Of a DNA stretch of 45,046 nt, positions 18,019-26,294 are shown in pieces. The position numbers were made by a program, and so were the translations under genes. The notes under the pieces are model-generated. The model had not been told where the DNA came from. It did no database searches and saw nothing but the letters and a program-made list of their open reading frames with translations. Every line of letters begins with the position of its first letter. The stretch's first letter is position 1. This DNA comes from Sphingobium sp. AS12 (GTDB lineage: Bacteria > Pseudomonadota > Alphaproteobacteria > Sphingomonadales > Sphingomonadaceae): contig NZ_JAHRGM010000023.1 of assembly GCF_019097845.1 (NCBI RefSeq), forward strand, positions 1 to 45,046. Reading direction: 5' to 3'.

Positions 18019-18918
18019 TCAGGCGGTTCCCGGTTCGACATGGGCGATAGCCGCCCGTTTGCCGCGTGCGGTTATCAGGCAGGCAGCGATGATGAGGGCT
18101 GCGCCCGCCACTGTGGTCAGGGTCAGCCGCTCGCCAAAGGCCAGCCAGCCGACCACCGCCGCCCAGAGGAAGGCACTATATTCGACCGGGATCAGCCGTT
18201 GCGCCTCCGCCCGTGCATAGGCCCAGGCCAGCGCGGCAAGCGAGGTGAAGGCCAGACCCGCCGCCAGCAGGATCAGCGGTATGGCTGGCGGCGCGGGCAG
18301 CCGGGCGTAGAAGGGCGCGCCGATGGCGAACACGCCCAGCATGACGAGATGCTGGAAGAAGGCGACTTCGATCGGGGACGCGCGCTGCGCCTGCTGGCGT
18401 TGCAGGATGAGGTTCCAGGCGAACAGCACCGCCGACGCCAGCACCGCCAGCGCGCCCAGCAAGGCGTTGCGATCATAGTGGCCCTGCAAACGCCCCGACA
18501 GGATCACGCCGACGCCAACCAGCCCCAGCACAGACGCGCCGATGGCCTGCCGCCCGATCGTTTCGCCCAGCAGCAGAGCGGCGAGATAGAGCGCGATCAG
18601 CGGCGCGATGAAGGACAGGGCTATCGCTTCGGCGAGCGGCATCCGCATCAGCGCCCAGAAGAACAGCCCTGCCATCAGCGCCACGACCGATCCGCGCAGC
18701 ATGTGCAGGCGCAGCACCGTCCGGTCGGGCCAGCGCTGGCGGGTGAGAAGCATCAGGCCAAGGCCAAGCAGCGTCCCCGTGATCGCGCGCCACAACAGGG
18801 CGTTGTAGAGACCGATGGCGAGGCTCAGCCCCTTCATCGCCGCATCCATCACCGAAAACAGCGCAACACCAATACAGCAGACGGCAAAGGGAATGAGGAA
18901 GCTGGAGCGCGCGGGCAT
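18019..18918 (-). CDS. EamA-family (DMT superfamily) transporter
   Basis: The 299-residue protein is strongly hydrophobic with about ten predicted membrane helices in two EamA repeats (roughly residues 10-140 and 150-285). Features include WRAITGTLLGLGLMLLTRQR, ALSFIAPLIALYLAALLLGE and the second-repeat VEYSAFLWAAVVGWLAFGE. This family exports or imports small metabolites such as amino acids or drugs; no substrate can be assigned. It is contiguous with the downstream GNAT gene, suggesting co-transcription. Confidence 0.88.
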   Translation of the reverse strand: MPARSSFLIPFAVCCIGVALFSVMDAAMKGLSLAIGLYNALLWRAITGTLLGLGLMLLTRQRWPDRTVLRLHMLRGSVVALMAGLFFWALMRMPLAEAIALSFIAPLIALYLAALLLGETIGRQAIGASVLGLVGVGVILSGRLQGHYDRNALLGALAVLASAVLFAWNLILQRQQAQRASPIEVAFFQHLVMLGVFAIGAPFYARLPAPPAIPLILLAAGLAFTSLAALAWAYARAEAQRLIPVEYSAFLWAAVVGWLAFGERLTLTTVAGAALIIAACLITARGKRAAIAHVEPGTA

Positions 18919-18923
18919 GGCGT

Positions 18924-19304
18924 TCAGCGGATGAGCCGGATGTCGATGCCGATGTCCAGCGCGGTCCAGGCCCGGTCAGCGGTGATGACTGGCAGATTAG
19001 TCAGCCGCGCAAGCGCCAGACAGGCTCGATCCCCCAAGGACAATCCCAAATGTCGGGTTATCGGGCGAAGCATGGCGGCTTCCAATGCGTACGCTTCGTG
19101 GAATGGGCTGATACGCAGTTCCAGGCGCATGACCTGACGCTCCGCATCGTCTCGTGACAAGCCAGCTTCGACAAGTTTCGTGTAGGTTTCACACAGATTG
19201 ATGACCGACATCTGCCCGGTCGCCAAATGCGGCCGCACCTGATCGGCTCCCGGCTCATCCAGCAATATGGTCAACAAAGCCGATGTATCGATGACCGCGG
19301 TCAT
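18924..19304 (-). CDS. vapC: PIN-domain ribonuclease toxin (VapC family)
   Basis: The 126-residue protein is a PIN domain: Asp6 in AVIDTSALLTILLDE, an acidic residue in NLCETYTKL, and the LSLGDRACLALAR and ITADRAW motifs that supply further metal-binding acidic residues. VapC toxins cut RNA, often initiator tRNA or rRNA, when the antitoxin is degraded. It overlaps the upstream antitoxin gene by ATGA. All expected acidic residues are visible, so it is probably active. Confidence 0.9.
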   Translation of the reverse strand: MTAVIDTSALLTILLDEPGADQVRPHLATGQMSVINLCETYTKLVEAGLSRDDAERQVMRLELRISPFHEAYALEAAMLRPITRHLGLSLGDRACLALARLTNLPVITADRAWTALDIGIDIRLIR

Positions 19305-19543
19305 TCGCGCTCCGCTTCGGCGCGGCGCTCGGCCAGAAAATCATCGACGGTGAAAGGCTTTTTTATCAATGCTTTCAGATCGCTCTGCACTTCGCGCAAA
19401 ACCTGATCATAGCTTTTGACCAATATGCCGCTGCCGTGCCGCTCAAACACGATCCGGTCACCATCCTTGAAGCCCAGTTGTCGGCGCAACTCTGCCGGGA
19501 ATACGGCCTTGCCGCCTGCAATCATCTTTCCGCTATAGGTCAT
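19301..19543 (-). CDS. vapB: AbrB/MazE-type antitoxin (VapB family)
   Basis: The 80-residue protein opens with a swapped-hairpin AbrB DNA-binding domain (GKMIAGGKAVFPAELRRQLG then FKDGDRIVFE), followed by a C-terminal tail (VDDFLAERRAEAERE) that would wrap the toxin. It is the first gene of the vapBC pair and should repress its own promoter; a palindrome just upstream is a likely operator. Confidence 0.88.
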   Translation of the reverse strand: MTYSGKMIAGGKAVFPAELRRQLGFKDGDRIVFERHGSGILVKSYDQVLREVQSDLKALIKKPFTVDDFLAERRAEAERE

Positions 19544-19554
19544 GAAATGCCTCC

Positions 19555-19579
19555 AGGACCTAGATAATATATCGGTCCT
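19555..19579. promoter_or_regulatory. Inverted repeat upstream of vapB, candidate operator
   Basis: AGGACC at 19555-19560 and GGTCCT at 19574-19579 form a perfect 6-bp inverted repeat around a 13-base AT-rich spacer (TAGATAATATATC). It lies 11 bases upstream of the vapB start. VapBC complexes bind such palindromes to autoregulate, so this is a likely operator; the AT-rich core also could hold the -10 element. Confidence 0.5.
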
Positions 19580-19594
19580 AAATTTCCAAGCTGC

Positions 19595-20755
19595 CTATTC
19601 CGCCGCTTCGGCCTTGCCCGCATCGGTCATGTCGGATTCGGCATTGGCGGCCTCGATCTCCGCTGCCTTGGCCTCGACCAGTTGGACGATATGGTCGATC
19701 ATATTTTCGTCTTGAATGGTGTGGTCGGTGATGCCCGACAGATAGACCATATGCTTGCCATTGCCGCCTCCGGTCAGGCCGATGTCGGTTTCGCGCGCTT
19801 CGCCGGGGCCGTTGACGACGCAGCCCAGCACCGAGAGCGACAGGGGCGTGTGGATATGCTGGAGCCGTTCTTCGAGCGCCTGCACGGTACGGATGACGTC
19901 GAAGCCCTGCCGCGCGCAGGACGGGCAGGAAATGACCTTGACCCCGCGGGTACGGATGCCCAGCGATTTGAGAATCTCATAGCCGACGCGGACTTCCTCT
20001 TCCGGTTCGGCGGACAGGGAAACGCGGATCGTATCGCCAACCCCGGCCCAGAGCAGATTGCCGATGCCGATCGCGCTCTTCACCGTGCCGCCGATCAGGC
20101 CGCCCGCTTCCGTAATGCCCAGATGGAGCGGGCAATCGACCGCGTCGGCCAGTTGCATATAGGCGGCGACGGCGAGGAACACGTCGCTGGCCTTCACAGC
20201 GACCTTATATTCGTGGAAATCCTGGTCCTGGAGCAGCTTGATATGGTCAAGCGCGCTTTCGACCAGTGCTTCGGGACAGGGCTCGCCATATTTTTCGAGC
20301 AGGTCGCGTTCGAGACTGCCGGCGTTGACGCCGATGCGGATGGCGCAACCATTCGCCTTGGCCGCATCCACCACTTCCTTGACGCGGGCGGACGATCCGA
20401 TGTTGCCGGGGTTGATGCGCAGGCAGGCGGCGCCAGCATCGGCCGCTTCCAGTGCGCGCTTATAGTGGAAATGAATGTCCGCGACGATCGGCACGCGCGC
20501 TGCGCGGACGATCTGCTTCAAGGCAGCGGTCGATTCCTCGTCAGGGCAGGATACGCGGATGATGTCCACGCCCGCCTCTTCGCAGCGGCGGATCTGGTCG
20601 ATCGTCCCCTTGATATCATGGGTCAGCGTGTTGGTCATGGTCTGGACCGTGACCGGCGCACCACCACCCACCGGCACATTGCCGACCATGATCTGGCGGC
20701 TCTGGCGGCGGGCAATGTCACGCCAGGGGCGCAGGCCGGGATTATGGTCGGACAT
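19595..20755 (-). CDS. ispG: 4-hydroxy-3-methylbut-2-en-1-yl diphosphate synthase
   Basis: IspG (GcpE) converts methylerythritol cyclodiphosphate to HMBPP in the non-mevalonate isoprenoid pathway. The 386-residue length fits the bacterial form. The TIM-barrel N-terminus shows [17 protein letters not shown] and [18 protein letters not shown]; the C-terminal [4Fe-4S] domain has the cysteine pair in [10 protein letters not shown] and the third in [12 protein letters not shown] hairpin overlaps the likely ribosome-binding site (separate entry). Confidence 0.96.
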   Translation of the reverse strand: MSDHNPGLRPWRDIARRQSRQIMVGNVPVGGGAPVTVQTMTNTLTHDIKGTIDQIRRCEEAGVDIIRVSCPDEESTAALKQIVRAARVPIVADIHFHYKRALEAADAGAACLRINPGNIGSSARVKEVVDAAKANGCAIRIGVNAGSLERDLLEKYGEPCPEALVESALDHIKLLQDQDFHEYKVAVKASDVFLAVAAYMQLADAVDCPLHLGITEAGGLIGGTVKSAIGIGNLLWAGVGDTIRVSLSAEPEEEVRVGYEILKSLGIRTRGVKVISCPSCARQGFDVIRTVQALEERLQHIHTPLSLSVLGCVVNGPGEARETDIGLTGGGNGKHMVYLSGITDHTIQDENMIDHIVQLVEAKAAEIEAANAESDMTDAGKAEAAE

Positions 20756-20762
20756 CTGTGAA

Positions 20763-20784
20763 CGGCTCCATCAATATGGAGCCG
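20763..20784 (-). promoter_or_regulatory. Hairpin sequestering the ispG ribosome-binding site
   Basis: In the minus-strand transcript CGGCTCCAT pairs with ATGGAGCCG (nine base pairs, four-base loop ATTG). The GGAG in the 3' arm is the best Shine-Dalgarno candidate for ispG, ten bases before its ATG at 20755. There is no T tract, so a terminator for the upstream porin gene is less likely. It may limit ispG translation. Confidence 0.4.
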
Positions 20785-20806
20785 CTATAGGGATGTTTGG
20801 TGACGG

Positions 20807-22102
20807 TTAAAACCGGATCGTTAGGGAAGCAGCCAATTGATCCGCATTGCCGCTGGCGCTCGACAGCGTCGTGGTGGTTACCGTGGCGGGGGCCGGATAA
20901 TAATGGTCCGGGCGAATGATGTTCGCCTTTTCCACGAAGGTATGCGCGTAGCTGAGGTTGAGCGCCAGCGCGGCGGACATATTCCAGGTCGCGCCGCCGC
21001 TCAGCCAGACGCGGTCGCCATCGGGGACGCGGGTGGTGAGGAATTGCGGATTGGTGGGCGTGCGATCGAACATGGTGCCGGCGCGCAGGGTCAGCCGGTC
21101 GCTGACATCATATTCGCCGCCAGCGCTGACGCTGTAGCTGTCATGATAGTGCATGTCCTTGACCGATGTGCCGGTCGCGGTGTTGATCGTGATCGCCTTG
21201 AACACCGACCAATTATACCAGCGCGCCGTCAGCATCGCCCGCAATTTCGGCGTCAGGCGGTGCATCATGCTGACCGTGACGATATCGGGCAGTTCCAGCG
21301 GCGCATTGGCGGCGAAAGTGCCGTTGGCGGCGGCCAGCGGTCCCAGAAGCCCCGAAATCTCCTGCTCGCCTTTCAGCTTATGGGTCATGCGCGAGCGATA
21401 ATGGACGCCGAAATTGGTGTCGCCGCTGGTGTAGAACAGGCCTGCGTTCCAGCCGACTGACAGATCGTCGCCCTCGATCGAGGCATGGCCATCGGCCAGC
21501 AGCGGGGAGAGTTGCGGCAGGGCGTTGGTCAGCGTCACCTTGACATATTGCACGTCGACGCCGCCGCCGATCGAGAGATCGTCGCTCAGCTTGTAGGCCG
21601 CCGAGGGCTGGATATTGTAGGTCTTCAGATCGGTATGGAGGGAGTCGTACCGGCCGAAATAGCTTTCGTCATAATCCAGCTTCAGCCCGAACGGCGCGTT
21701 GACGCCAAGGCCGAGCCAGAGGCGGTCGCTGACCTGCGCGGTGGCGTAGAAGCTCGGGATCGGGATGATTTTGGCAAACGGATTGCCGCCATCATTGCCG
21801 GTGACGGGCGCGGATGTGGGCAGGCCCGGTACCGAACGGGTGGACCCGCGATTGCTCTGCTGCGCGGTCGCCGACAGGATGATGCCGCCAACCGACGTCT
21901 GGATGCCCGACAATTGGGTCATCGCCGCCGGGTTGAAATAGATGGTCGATGGATCGTCGCCTGCTGCAGCGCCCCCTGACAGCGCACGCCCGGTTTCCTT
22001 GGGCGATTGTTCCTGGAGGTAGAAGCCGCCCGCCAGCGCCGGGACCGGGGCCGCCAGCACGCCTGACAGCAGGAGGGGAAGAAGGCGACGGCTAAGCGAC
22101 AT
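20807..22102 (-). CDS. FadL/OmpP1-type outer-membrane transport protein
   Basis: The 431-residue protein begins with a signal peptide (SRRLLPLLLSGVLAAPVPALA) directly followed by GGFYLQEQSPKETGRALSG, matching the N-terminal plug of FadL-type porins. The SGGAAAGDDPSTIYFNPAAMT stretch is the FadL signature, and the rest alternates polar and hydrophobic residues in beta-strand style, ending in LTIRF with a terminal phenylalanine. FadL proteins import fatty acids or aromatic hydrocarbons; the substrate cannot be told here. I prefer ATG 22102 (MSLSRR) over 22120. Confidence 0.92.
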   Translation of the reverse strand: MSLSRRLLPLLLSGVLAAPVPALAGGFYLQEQSPKETGRALSGGAAAGDDPSTIYFNPAAMTQLSGIQTSVGGIILSATAQQSNRGSTRSVPGLPTSAPVTGNDGGNPFAKIIPIPSFYATAQVSDRLWLGLGVNAPFGLKLDYDESYFGRYDSLHTDLKTYNIQPSAAYKLSDDLSIGGGVDVQYVKVTLTNALPQLSPLLADGHASIEGDDLSVGWNAGLFYTSGDTNFGVHYRSRMTHKLKGEQEISGLLGPLAAANGTFAANAPLELPDIVTVSMMHRLTPKLRAMLTARWYNWSVFKAITINTATGTSVKDMHYHDSYSVSAGGEYDVSDRLTLRAGTMFDRTPTNPQFLTTRVPDGDRVWLSGGATWNMSAALALNLSYAHTFVEKANIIRPDHYYPAPATVTTTTLSSASGNADQLAASLTIRF

Positions 22103-22293
22103 GGACGATCCTCTACACAATATCGTGCCGGCACCGGCGCGCTATCCCGCGCGCGCTGGCCGACTTTGCGCAGCGCGGATAGCAGCATCGTGGTTAATTT
22201 CCAGTATCGCGCCTGTCCGGTTCGTCGCATTTACAGGCGTTTGCGAGGGTGAACGCGGTCTGACGCTACGGCAGGACCGCCATGCGACAAGAC
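22103..22293. other. Porin upstream region; no gene seen
   Basis: Between the porin start and the terminator at 22294 there are only short overlapping ORFs without motifs. The segment must hold the porin promoter, but no confident -35/-10 pair is visible. Confidence 0.4.
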
Positions 22294-22320
22294 AAAAAAA
22301 AGCCGCCCCGAAGGACGGCC
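22294..22320 (-). terminator. Intrinsic terminator (UUCG loop, eight U)
   Basis: On the minus strand GCCGTCC, a TTCG tetraloop and GGGCGGC are followed directly by TTTTTTTT. The stem has six Watson-Crick pairs and one G-T pair, with the extra-stable C(UUCG)G closure. It ends transcription coming from the phosphohexomutase gene or from a small RNA start within 22320-22500. Confidence 0.85.
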
Positions 22321-22425
22321 TTGAAGTTTTAGGAGAGGATGCCTGAAAGGCGAGTTTCTTTTGCGGTGCAGCAGCGATTGTCGCAAATGCGAAATATGAT
22401 GGAGTGATTGCAGAAAATGCAATCA
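22294..22425 (-). ncRNA. Candidate small RNA or structured 3' UTR
   Basis: The minus strand between the mutase stop (22502) and the terminator holds several structures: TGATTGCA/TGCAATCA (22405-22425, loop five), TCGCA/TGCGA, GCCT-TTC-AGGC, then an unpaired CCTCTCCT at 22339-22332, which is complementary to Shine-Dalgarno sequences, and finally the intrinsic terminator. This layout resembles alphaproteobacterial trans-acting sRNAs with a C/U-rich anti-SD loop. No promoter was recognised; it could instead be processed from the mutase mRNA. Confidence 0.35.
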
Positions 22426-22501
22426 AGTCTGAGTTTTCAGCTTTCCGTAAGGGAAATGCGAATGTCGCGATGATAGCGATACCAAATTTTTTATCGGTCG
22501 A

Positions 22502-23872
22502 TCATATAATGGGTCGCCTGATCCCCGATTCGTGCAGCTGTGAGTCGACCTGCGCCATGAGTCGGGCCAGCCCTGCGCTATCTTGCGATTCGGCGCGCGC
22601 GACCAGCGCCGCCTGGGTATTGGAGGCGCGCAGCAGCCACCAGCCATCCGCCGTGCGGACACGCACGCCGTCGATCGCGTTCATATCCGCGCCGCTGGCA
22701 TACAGCCGGGCGCGTATTTCGTCGATCACCGCGAATTTGCGATCCTCCGCCACCGCAAAGCGCAGTTCGGGGGTGTTGGCAAGGTCGGGCATCGCGCTGC
22801 GCAGGTCGGTGATGCTGCGATCCTGTCGGGCGGCGCGGATCAGGCGGACGGCGGCATAGAGGCCGTCGTCATAGCCATAATAATCGTCGGCGAAGAAGAG
22901 ATGCCCGGTCATCTCGCCCCCTAGCGGGCTGCCAATCTGCTTCATTCTGGACTTGATATGGCTGTGGCCGGTTTTCCACATATCGGGCCTACCACCCAGC
23001 GCGGCGATGCCGTCGAACAGCGACTGGCTGGCCTTTACATCGGCGACAATCGCGGCACCGGGGCGTTTTTCCAGCACGCTTGGCACGAACAGGCCCAATA
23101 GCTGGTCGCCCGCAATCACCCTGCCCTGCCCGTCGATCACGCCGATCCGGTCGCCATCGCCATCGAAAGCCACACCGAAATCGAGCTGCTTGGCAAGGAC
23201 AAGGGCGCGCAGGTCGGCCAGATTCGCTTCTTCGGAAGGATCGGGATGATGGTTGGGAAAATTGCCGTCTATGTGGGTGAAGAGCAGATGATGCTCACCG
23301 GGCAGGCGCTGCACCAGCTTCTCGACCACCTGGCCCGCCGCGCCATTGCCCGCGTCCCAGCCGATGCGCCATCCGCACCCGTCAAATCCCTCGATCAGCC
23401 GGTTGACATAGCGGTCGATGATCGTGATGCTTTGACTCTGGCCAAAGCCATCGTCCCAGTCGCCCGCCGCCGCCATGACGCCCAATTGCTGGATCGCTTC
23501 GCCGAAAAAGGGCGCATGACCCTGCACCAGCTTGAAGCCATTTTGATCGCCGGGATTATGGCTGCCGGTTATCTGAATGGCGCCGTCCACCTGGCCGACC
23601 ATTTCGGCATAATAGAGCATAGGGGTTGGTCCCAGCCCGATGCGCAGCACGTCGATGCCGCTGGCGCACAGACCGTCAACCAGCGCAGCTTCAAGCATCA
23701 CTGAACTCAACCGTCCGTCATAGCCCACGGCAATGCGCGATCCCCCTGCCCGCGCGATGACGGTGCCGAAGCTGCGCCCCAGCGCCCAGGCGTCGGCGGC
23801 GTCCAGCGTTTCGCCCACCGTGCCGCGCATGTCATAGTCGCGCAGCAGGGTAGGGTCGAAACGGTGAGTCAC
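22502..23872 (-). CDS. Phosphomannomutase/phosphoglucomutase
   Basis: The 456-residue alpha-D-phosphohexomutase interconverts hexose 1- and 6-phosphates for cell-surface polysaccharide precursors. Domain motifs occur in order: VGYDGRLSS, the phosphoserine loop QITGSHNPGDQNGFK, the metal-binding FDGDGDRIG, the sugar-specificity loop GGEMTGHLFF, and the phosphate-binding segment near the C-terminus (GVRVRTADGWWLLRASNTQ). The E-M-T/S-G-H loop is typical of the PMM/PGM (AlgC/ManB) group. Its start overlaps the DnaJ-domain gene stop by ATGA, so mipZ, the DnaJ gene and this gene form one transcription unit. Confidence 0.93.
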   Translation of the reverse strand: MTHRFDPTLLRDYDMRGTVGETLDAADAWALGRSFGTVIARAGGSRIAVGYDGRLSSVMLEAALVDGLCASGIDVLRIGLGPTPMLYYAEMVGQVDGAIQITGSHNPGDQNGFKLVQGHAPFFGEAIQQLGVMAAAGDWDDGFGQSQSITIIDRYVNRLIEGFDGCGWRIGWDAGNGAAGQVVEKLVQRLPGEHHLLFTHIDGNFPNHHPDPSEEANLADLRALVLAKQLDFGVAFDGDGDRIGVIDGQGRVIAGDQLLGLFVPSVLEKRPGAAIVADVKASQSLFDGIAALGGRPDMWKTGHSHIKSRMKQIGSPLGGEMTGHLFFADDYYGYDDGLYAAVRLIRAARQDRSITDLRSAMPDLANTPELRFAVAEDRKFAVIDEIRARLYASGADMNAIDGVRVRTADGWWLLRASNTQAALVARAESQDSAGLARLMAQVDSQLHESGIRRPII

Positions 23873-24294
23873 CTTTCCGCCTGATGGCGCAGCAGCAGGT
23901 CGCGGGCAGCGTTGATCTGGGCCGCCAGTGCCTCCGTCCCGCCCTTGTCGGGATGGACCGACGCGATCAGGCGGCGATGGGCGGCGCGGATCATGTCCGC
24001 GTCAGCGTCAGGCGCGACGCCCAGCAGGGCGCGGGCCTGTGCAATATCCTGCGGTGGCAGGGGTTTGGGCGCGGCGGTCTTGGCTTTGCCGCGCAGCTTG
24101 CCTTGTCCTACGAAGAACATGGCCGCGCCGATCAGCAGCGGCGCACCGATCACCGGCTTGCCCTTGGCCGCCAACACTGCGCCGACCAACGCCACGCCCA
24201 GCGCCATTCCGTCTTTCGCGCTCATGCGTTGCAGCCTTCCTGTCCAGATCAGCCAGCCTGCAAGGCCCGCCAGCAGCAGCGCGAGCCAGCCCAT
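23869..24294 (-). CDS. Membrane-anchored DnaJ-domain protein
   Basis: The 141-residue protein has an N-terminal membrane helix (LALLLAGLAGWLIWTGRL), two more hydrophobic stretches (about 30-62), and a short C-terminal J domain with the HPD motif in IASVHPDKGGTEALAAQIN. J domains stimulate DnaK-type chaperones, here apparently at the membrane. It overlaps the mipZ stop (TGATG). The co-transcription with mipZ is noteworthy, but its role in division is not established. Confidence 0.88.
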   Translation of the reverse strand: MGWLALLLAGLAGWLIWTGRLQRMSAKDGMALGVALVGAVLAAKGKPVIGAPLLIGAAMFFVGQGKLRGKAKTAAPKPLPPQDIAQARALLGVAPDADADMIRAAHRRLIASVHPDKGGTEALAAQINAARDLLLRHQAER

Positions 24295-25100
24295 CAGGCC
24301 GCGCCGATCAAGTCCATGGAGCCAACGCCGCTGCGTTCGGGGAGCGCGAGGCCCGCCACCATTTCCCGCAATTCCTGCCGCGCGGCGATGTGGCTGACGC
24401 CCAGTTCCCCCAGATGTCCCTTGTCCAGCAGAGTGAGACCCGACGGGAAAAGCTCGCGGAAAATGACGCGCTCCGACAGGCCCGGAATGACGCGGAAACC
24501 GACGCGGCGGGACAATTCCATCAGCGCGTCGCCGACCCGCTTCTTGTTGCGGGCGTCCTGATGCTGGACGCGGTTGCGCAGCACGACCCAGTCGATCGAG
24601 ACGCCGTCGGCCTTGGCCCTGGTCTTGCGCGCTTCAAAGATGAGTTCGGAATAGAAGGACAGGCGCTTGACCTTGAAACTTTCCGCATCGACCTGCCCGA
24701 TCAGGTCGAAATCGACGAAACTGTCGTTCATCGGCGTGACCAGCGTGTTGGCGCGCGCGGCCATATGGCGGGCGAATACATCATCGCGGCCGGGCGTATC
24801 GACGATCAGGAAATCCGTGTCCTGCGACACGGCAGCGACTTCGGATTCGAGCGCCTCTATGCTGTCCCCCTTCAACACCGCAAAGGTCGGTGCGACCAGT
24901 TCGATACCGCGGCGGCGCGCGGTTTCGGCGCGATTTTCCAGATAGCGGGTAACGGTGCGCTGGCGCGGATCAAGGTCGATCATGCTGACGCGATGGCCAA
25001 GCGCCGTCAGCGCGATCGCGGTGTGGACAGCAGTGGTCGATTTGCCCGTTCCGCCCTTTTCATTGGCGAATACGATGAGATGCGGCTGCGAATTGGCCAT
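24294..25100 (-). CDS. mipZ: Division plane positioning ATPase MipZ
   Basis: The 268-residue ParA-like ATPase has a deviant Walker A NEKGGTGKST (Lys15 and Lys20), then SMIDLDPRQRTVTRYLENR, which matches the MipZ DLDxRQRTxxRxxENR signature rather than plasmid ParA. MipZ in Caulobacter binds ParB near the origin and blocks FtsZ assembly away from midcell. It fits that the gene lies about 3 kb from the proposed oriC. A start at ATG 25100 gives the right N-terminus. It is divergent from panC. Confidence 0.93.
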   Translation of the reverse strand: MANSQPHLIVFANEKGGTGKSTTAVHTAIALTALGHRVSMIDLDPRQRTVTRYLENRAETARRRGIELVAPTFAVLKGDSIEALESEVAAVSQDTDFLIVDTPGRDDVFARHMAARANTLVTPMNDSFVDFDLIGQVDAESFKVKRLSFYSELIFEARKTRAKADGVSIDWVVLRNRVQHQDARNKKRVGDALMELSRRVGFRVIPGLSERVIFRELFPSGLTLLDKGHLGELGVSHIAARQELREMVAGLALPERSGVGSMDLIGAA

Positions 25101-25210
25101 TGGACCCCTGATAACCCCGTTGATTGTCGCAATGATTCTTGACCGTCCAGCGACTGCGCGCCTAGCAGGACGTCCCTGTCACCCCTGCCCTTATCGGAGC
25201 CGTTCCTCCC

Positions 25211-26056
25211 GTGCAAACCCTGTCTGACCTGCCCGCGCTGCGCGCCGCCATCGCTGCGCTGAAAAGCGACGGAAAGCCGTTGGTTCTGGTGCCGACCATG
25301 GGCGCTTTGCATGACGGGCATATGGCATTGGTCGAGGAAGCGCGGCGGCACGGACGGCATGTCGTCGTGTCGATCTTCGTCAATCCCAAACAGTTCGGGC
25401 CGAACGAGGATCTGGCTGCCTATCCCAGGCGCGAGGCCAAGGACGCGCAGATGCTTAGCGCCGCCGGGGTGGAAATTTTGTGGATGCCCACGGTCGAGGT
25501 CATGTATCCGACAGGTTTTGCCACGAACATCAGCGTGAGCGGGGTCAGCGACGGGCTGGACGGGGCAGCGCGGCCGGGCCATTTCGATGGCGTCGCGACG
25601 GTGGTGACCAAATTGTTCAACCAGGTGCGGCCCGATGTCGCGATCTTTGGCGAGAAGGATTATCAGCAGCTCGCCGTCATCCGGCGGATGGTGGCTGACC
25701 TTGACATGGGCATTGAGATTGTCGGGATGCCGACCCAGCGGGCCGAGGATGGGTTGGCCCTGTCATCGCGCAACGCTTATCTGAGCGACGATGAGCGCAA
25801 GGCTGCGCTGGCTTTGCCGCGGGCGCTGGGCGAGGCCAAGCGGCAGATCGAAAAGGGCGGCGCGGTCGAGGAGGCGCTGGCCAAGGCGGTCGCGATGCTG
25901 AACGCCCAGGGCTTTGACCCGGTCGATTATGTGACTTTGTGCGATGCGGTCACGCTGGAGCCGATCAGCGTATTGGACCGCCCTGCCCGGCTGCTGGGCG
26001 CGGCCAAGCTGGGCAAGACGCGGCTGATCGACAATATCGCGGTGGATGCCGCCTGA
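25211..26056 (+). CDS. panC: Pantothenate synthetase
   Basis: PanC joins pantoate and beta-alanine using ATP, in the pathway to coenzyme A. The 281-residue protein has the HIGH-like motif PTMGALHDGH (28-37), a VVSIFVNPKQFGPNEDL segment, the FGEKDYQQL motif, and the KMSKS-equivalent GLALSSRNAYLS. The start is GTG at 25211, preceded by a GGAG about 14 bases upstream, a rather long spacing. It stands alone between mipZ and the hem genes, reading against the local strand bias. Confidence 0.96.
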   Translation: MQTLSDLPALRAAIAALKSDGKPLVLVPTMGALHDGHMALVEEARRHGRHVVVSIFVNPKQFGPNEDLAAYPRREAKDAQMLSAAGVEILWMPTVEVMYPTGFATNISVSGVSDGLDGAARPGHFDGVATVVTKLFNQVRPDVAIFGEKDYQQLAVIRRMVADLDMGIEIVGMPTQRAEDGLALSSRNAYLSDDERKAALALPRALGEAKRQIEKGGAVEEALAKAVAMLNAQGFDPVDYVTLCDAVTLEPISVLDRPARLLGAAKLGKTRLIDNIAVDAA

Positions 26057-26073
26057 AAGTCAAAATCCCGCCC

Positions 26074-26142
26074 TCCGTTCGTTTCGAGCGAAGTCGAGAA
26101 ACGTCGTGTGCTGGTTTCTCGACTTCGCTCGAAACGAACGGA
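26074..26142. repeat. REP-like palindrome, copy 1
   Basis: Perfect 29-bp arms (26074-26102 and 26114-26142; the right arm runs GTTTCTCGACTTCGCTCGAA and on to ACGAACGGA) flank an 11-base loop. It lies in the convergent gap between panC and hemJ, 18 bases after the panC stop. A second copy occurs at 37999-38066. In translation the arms give the FVSSEVEKP and FLDFARNE peptides. It could terminate both convergent transcripts. Confidence 0.9.
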
Positions 26143-26294
26143 TCAAGGTTCAGTAATTTCGCTTAACTTCGCACTTTTCCCGGTAAATCGGACATTTTAT
26201 TGCTCGGGTCTGATCCTATCGGAAAGCGACAGCGGGATTATATCAGCGCGGCTAGGTGTAGGATAGCCTGCCCCCCTCCCCTTCCCCCGAAGAT

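Noticed and set aside
17503..19137. 544-residue plus-strand ORF
   Set aside because: Covers GNAT, EamA and part of vapC in antisense; low-complexity Gln/Arg/His content.
22338..22406. 22-residue plus-strand ORF (MPERRVSFAVQQ...) after AGGAGAGG
   Set aside because: The Shine-Dalgarno-like sequence is too close to the ATG, and the same bases fit better as structure on the minus strand.
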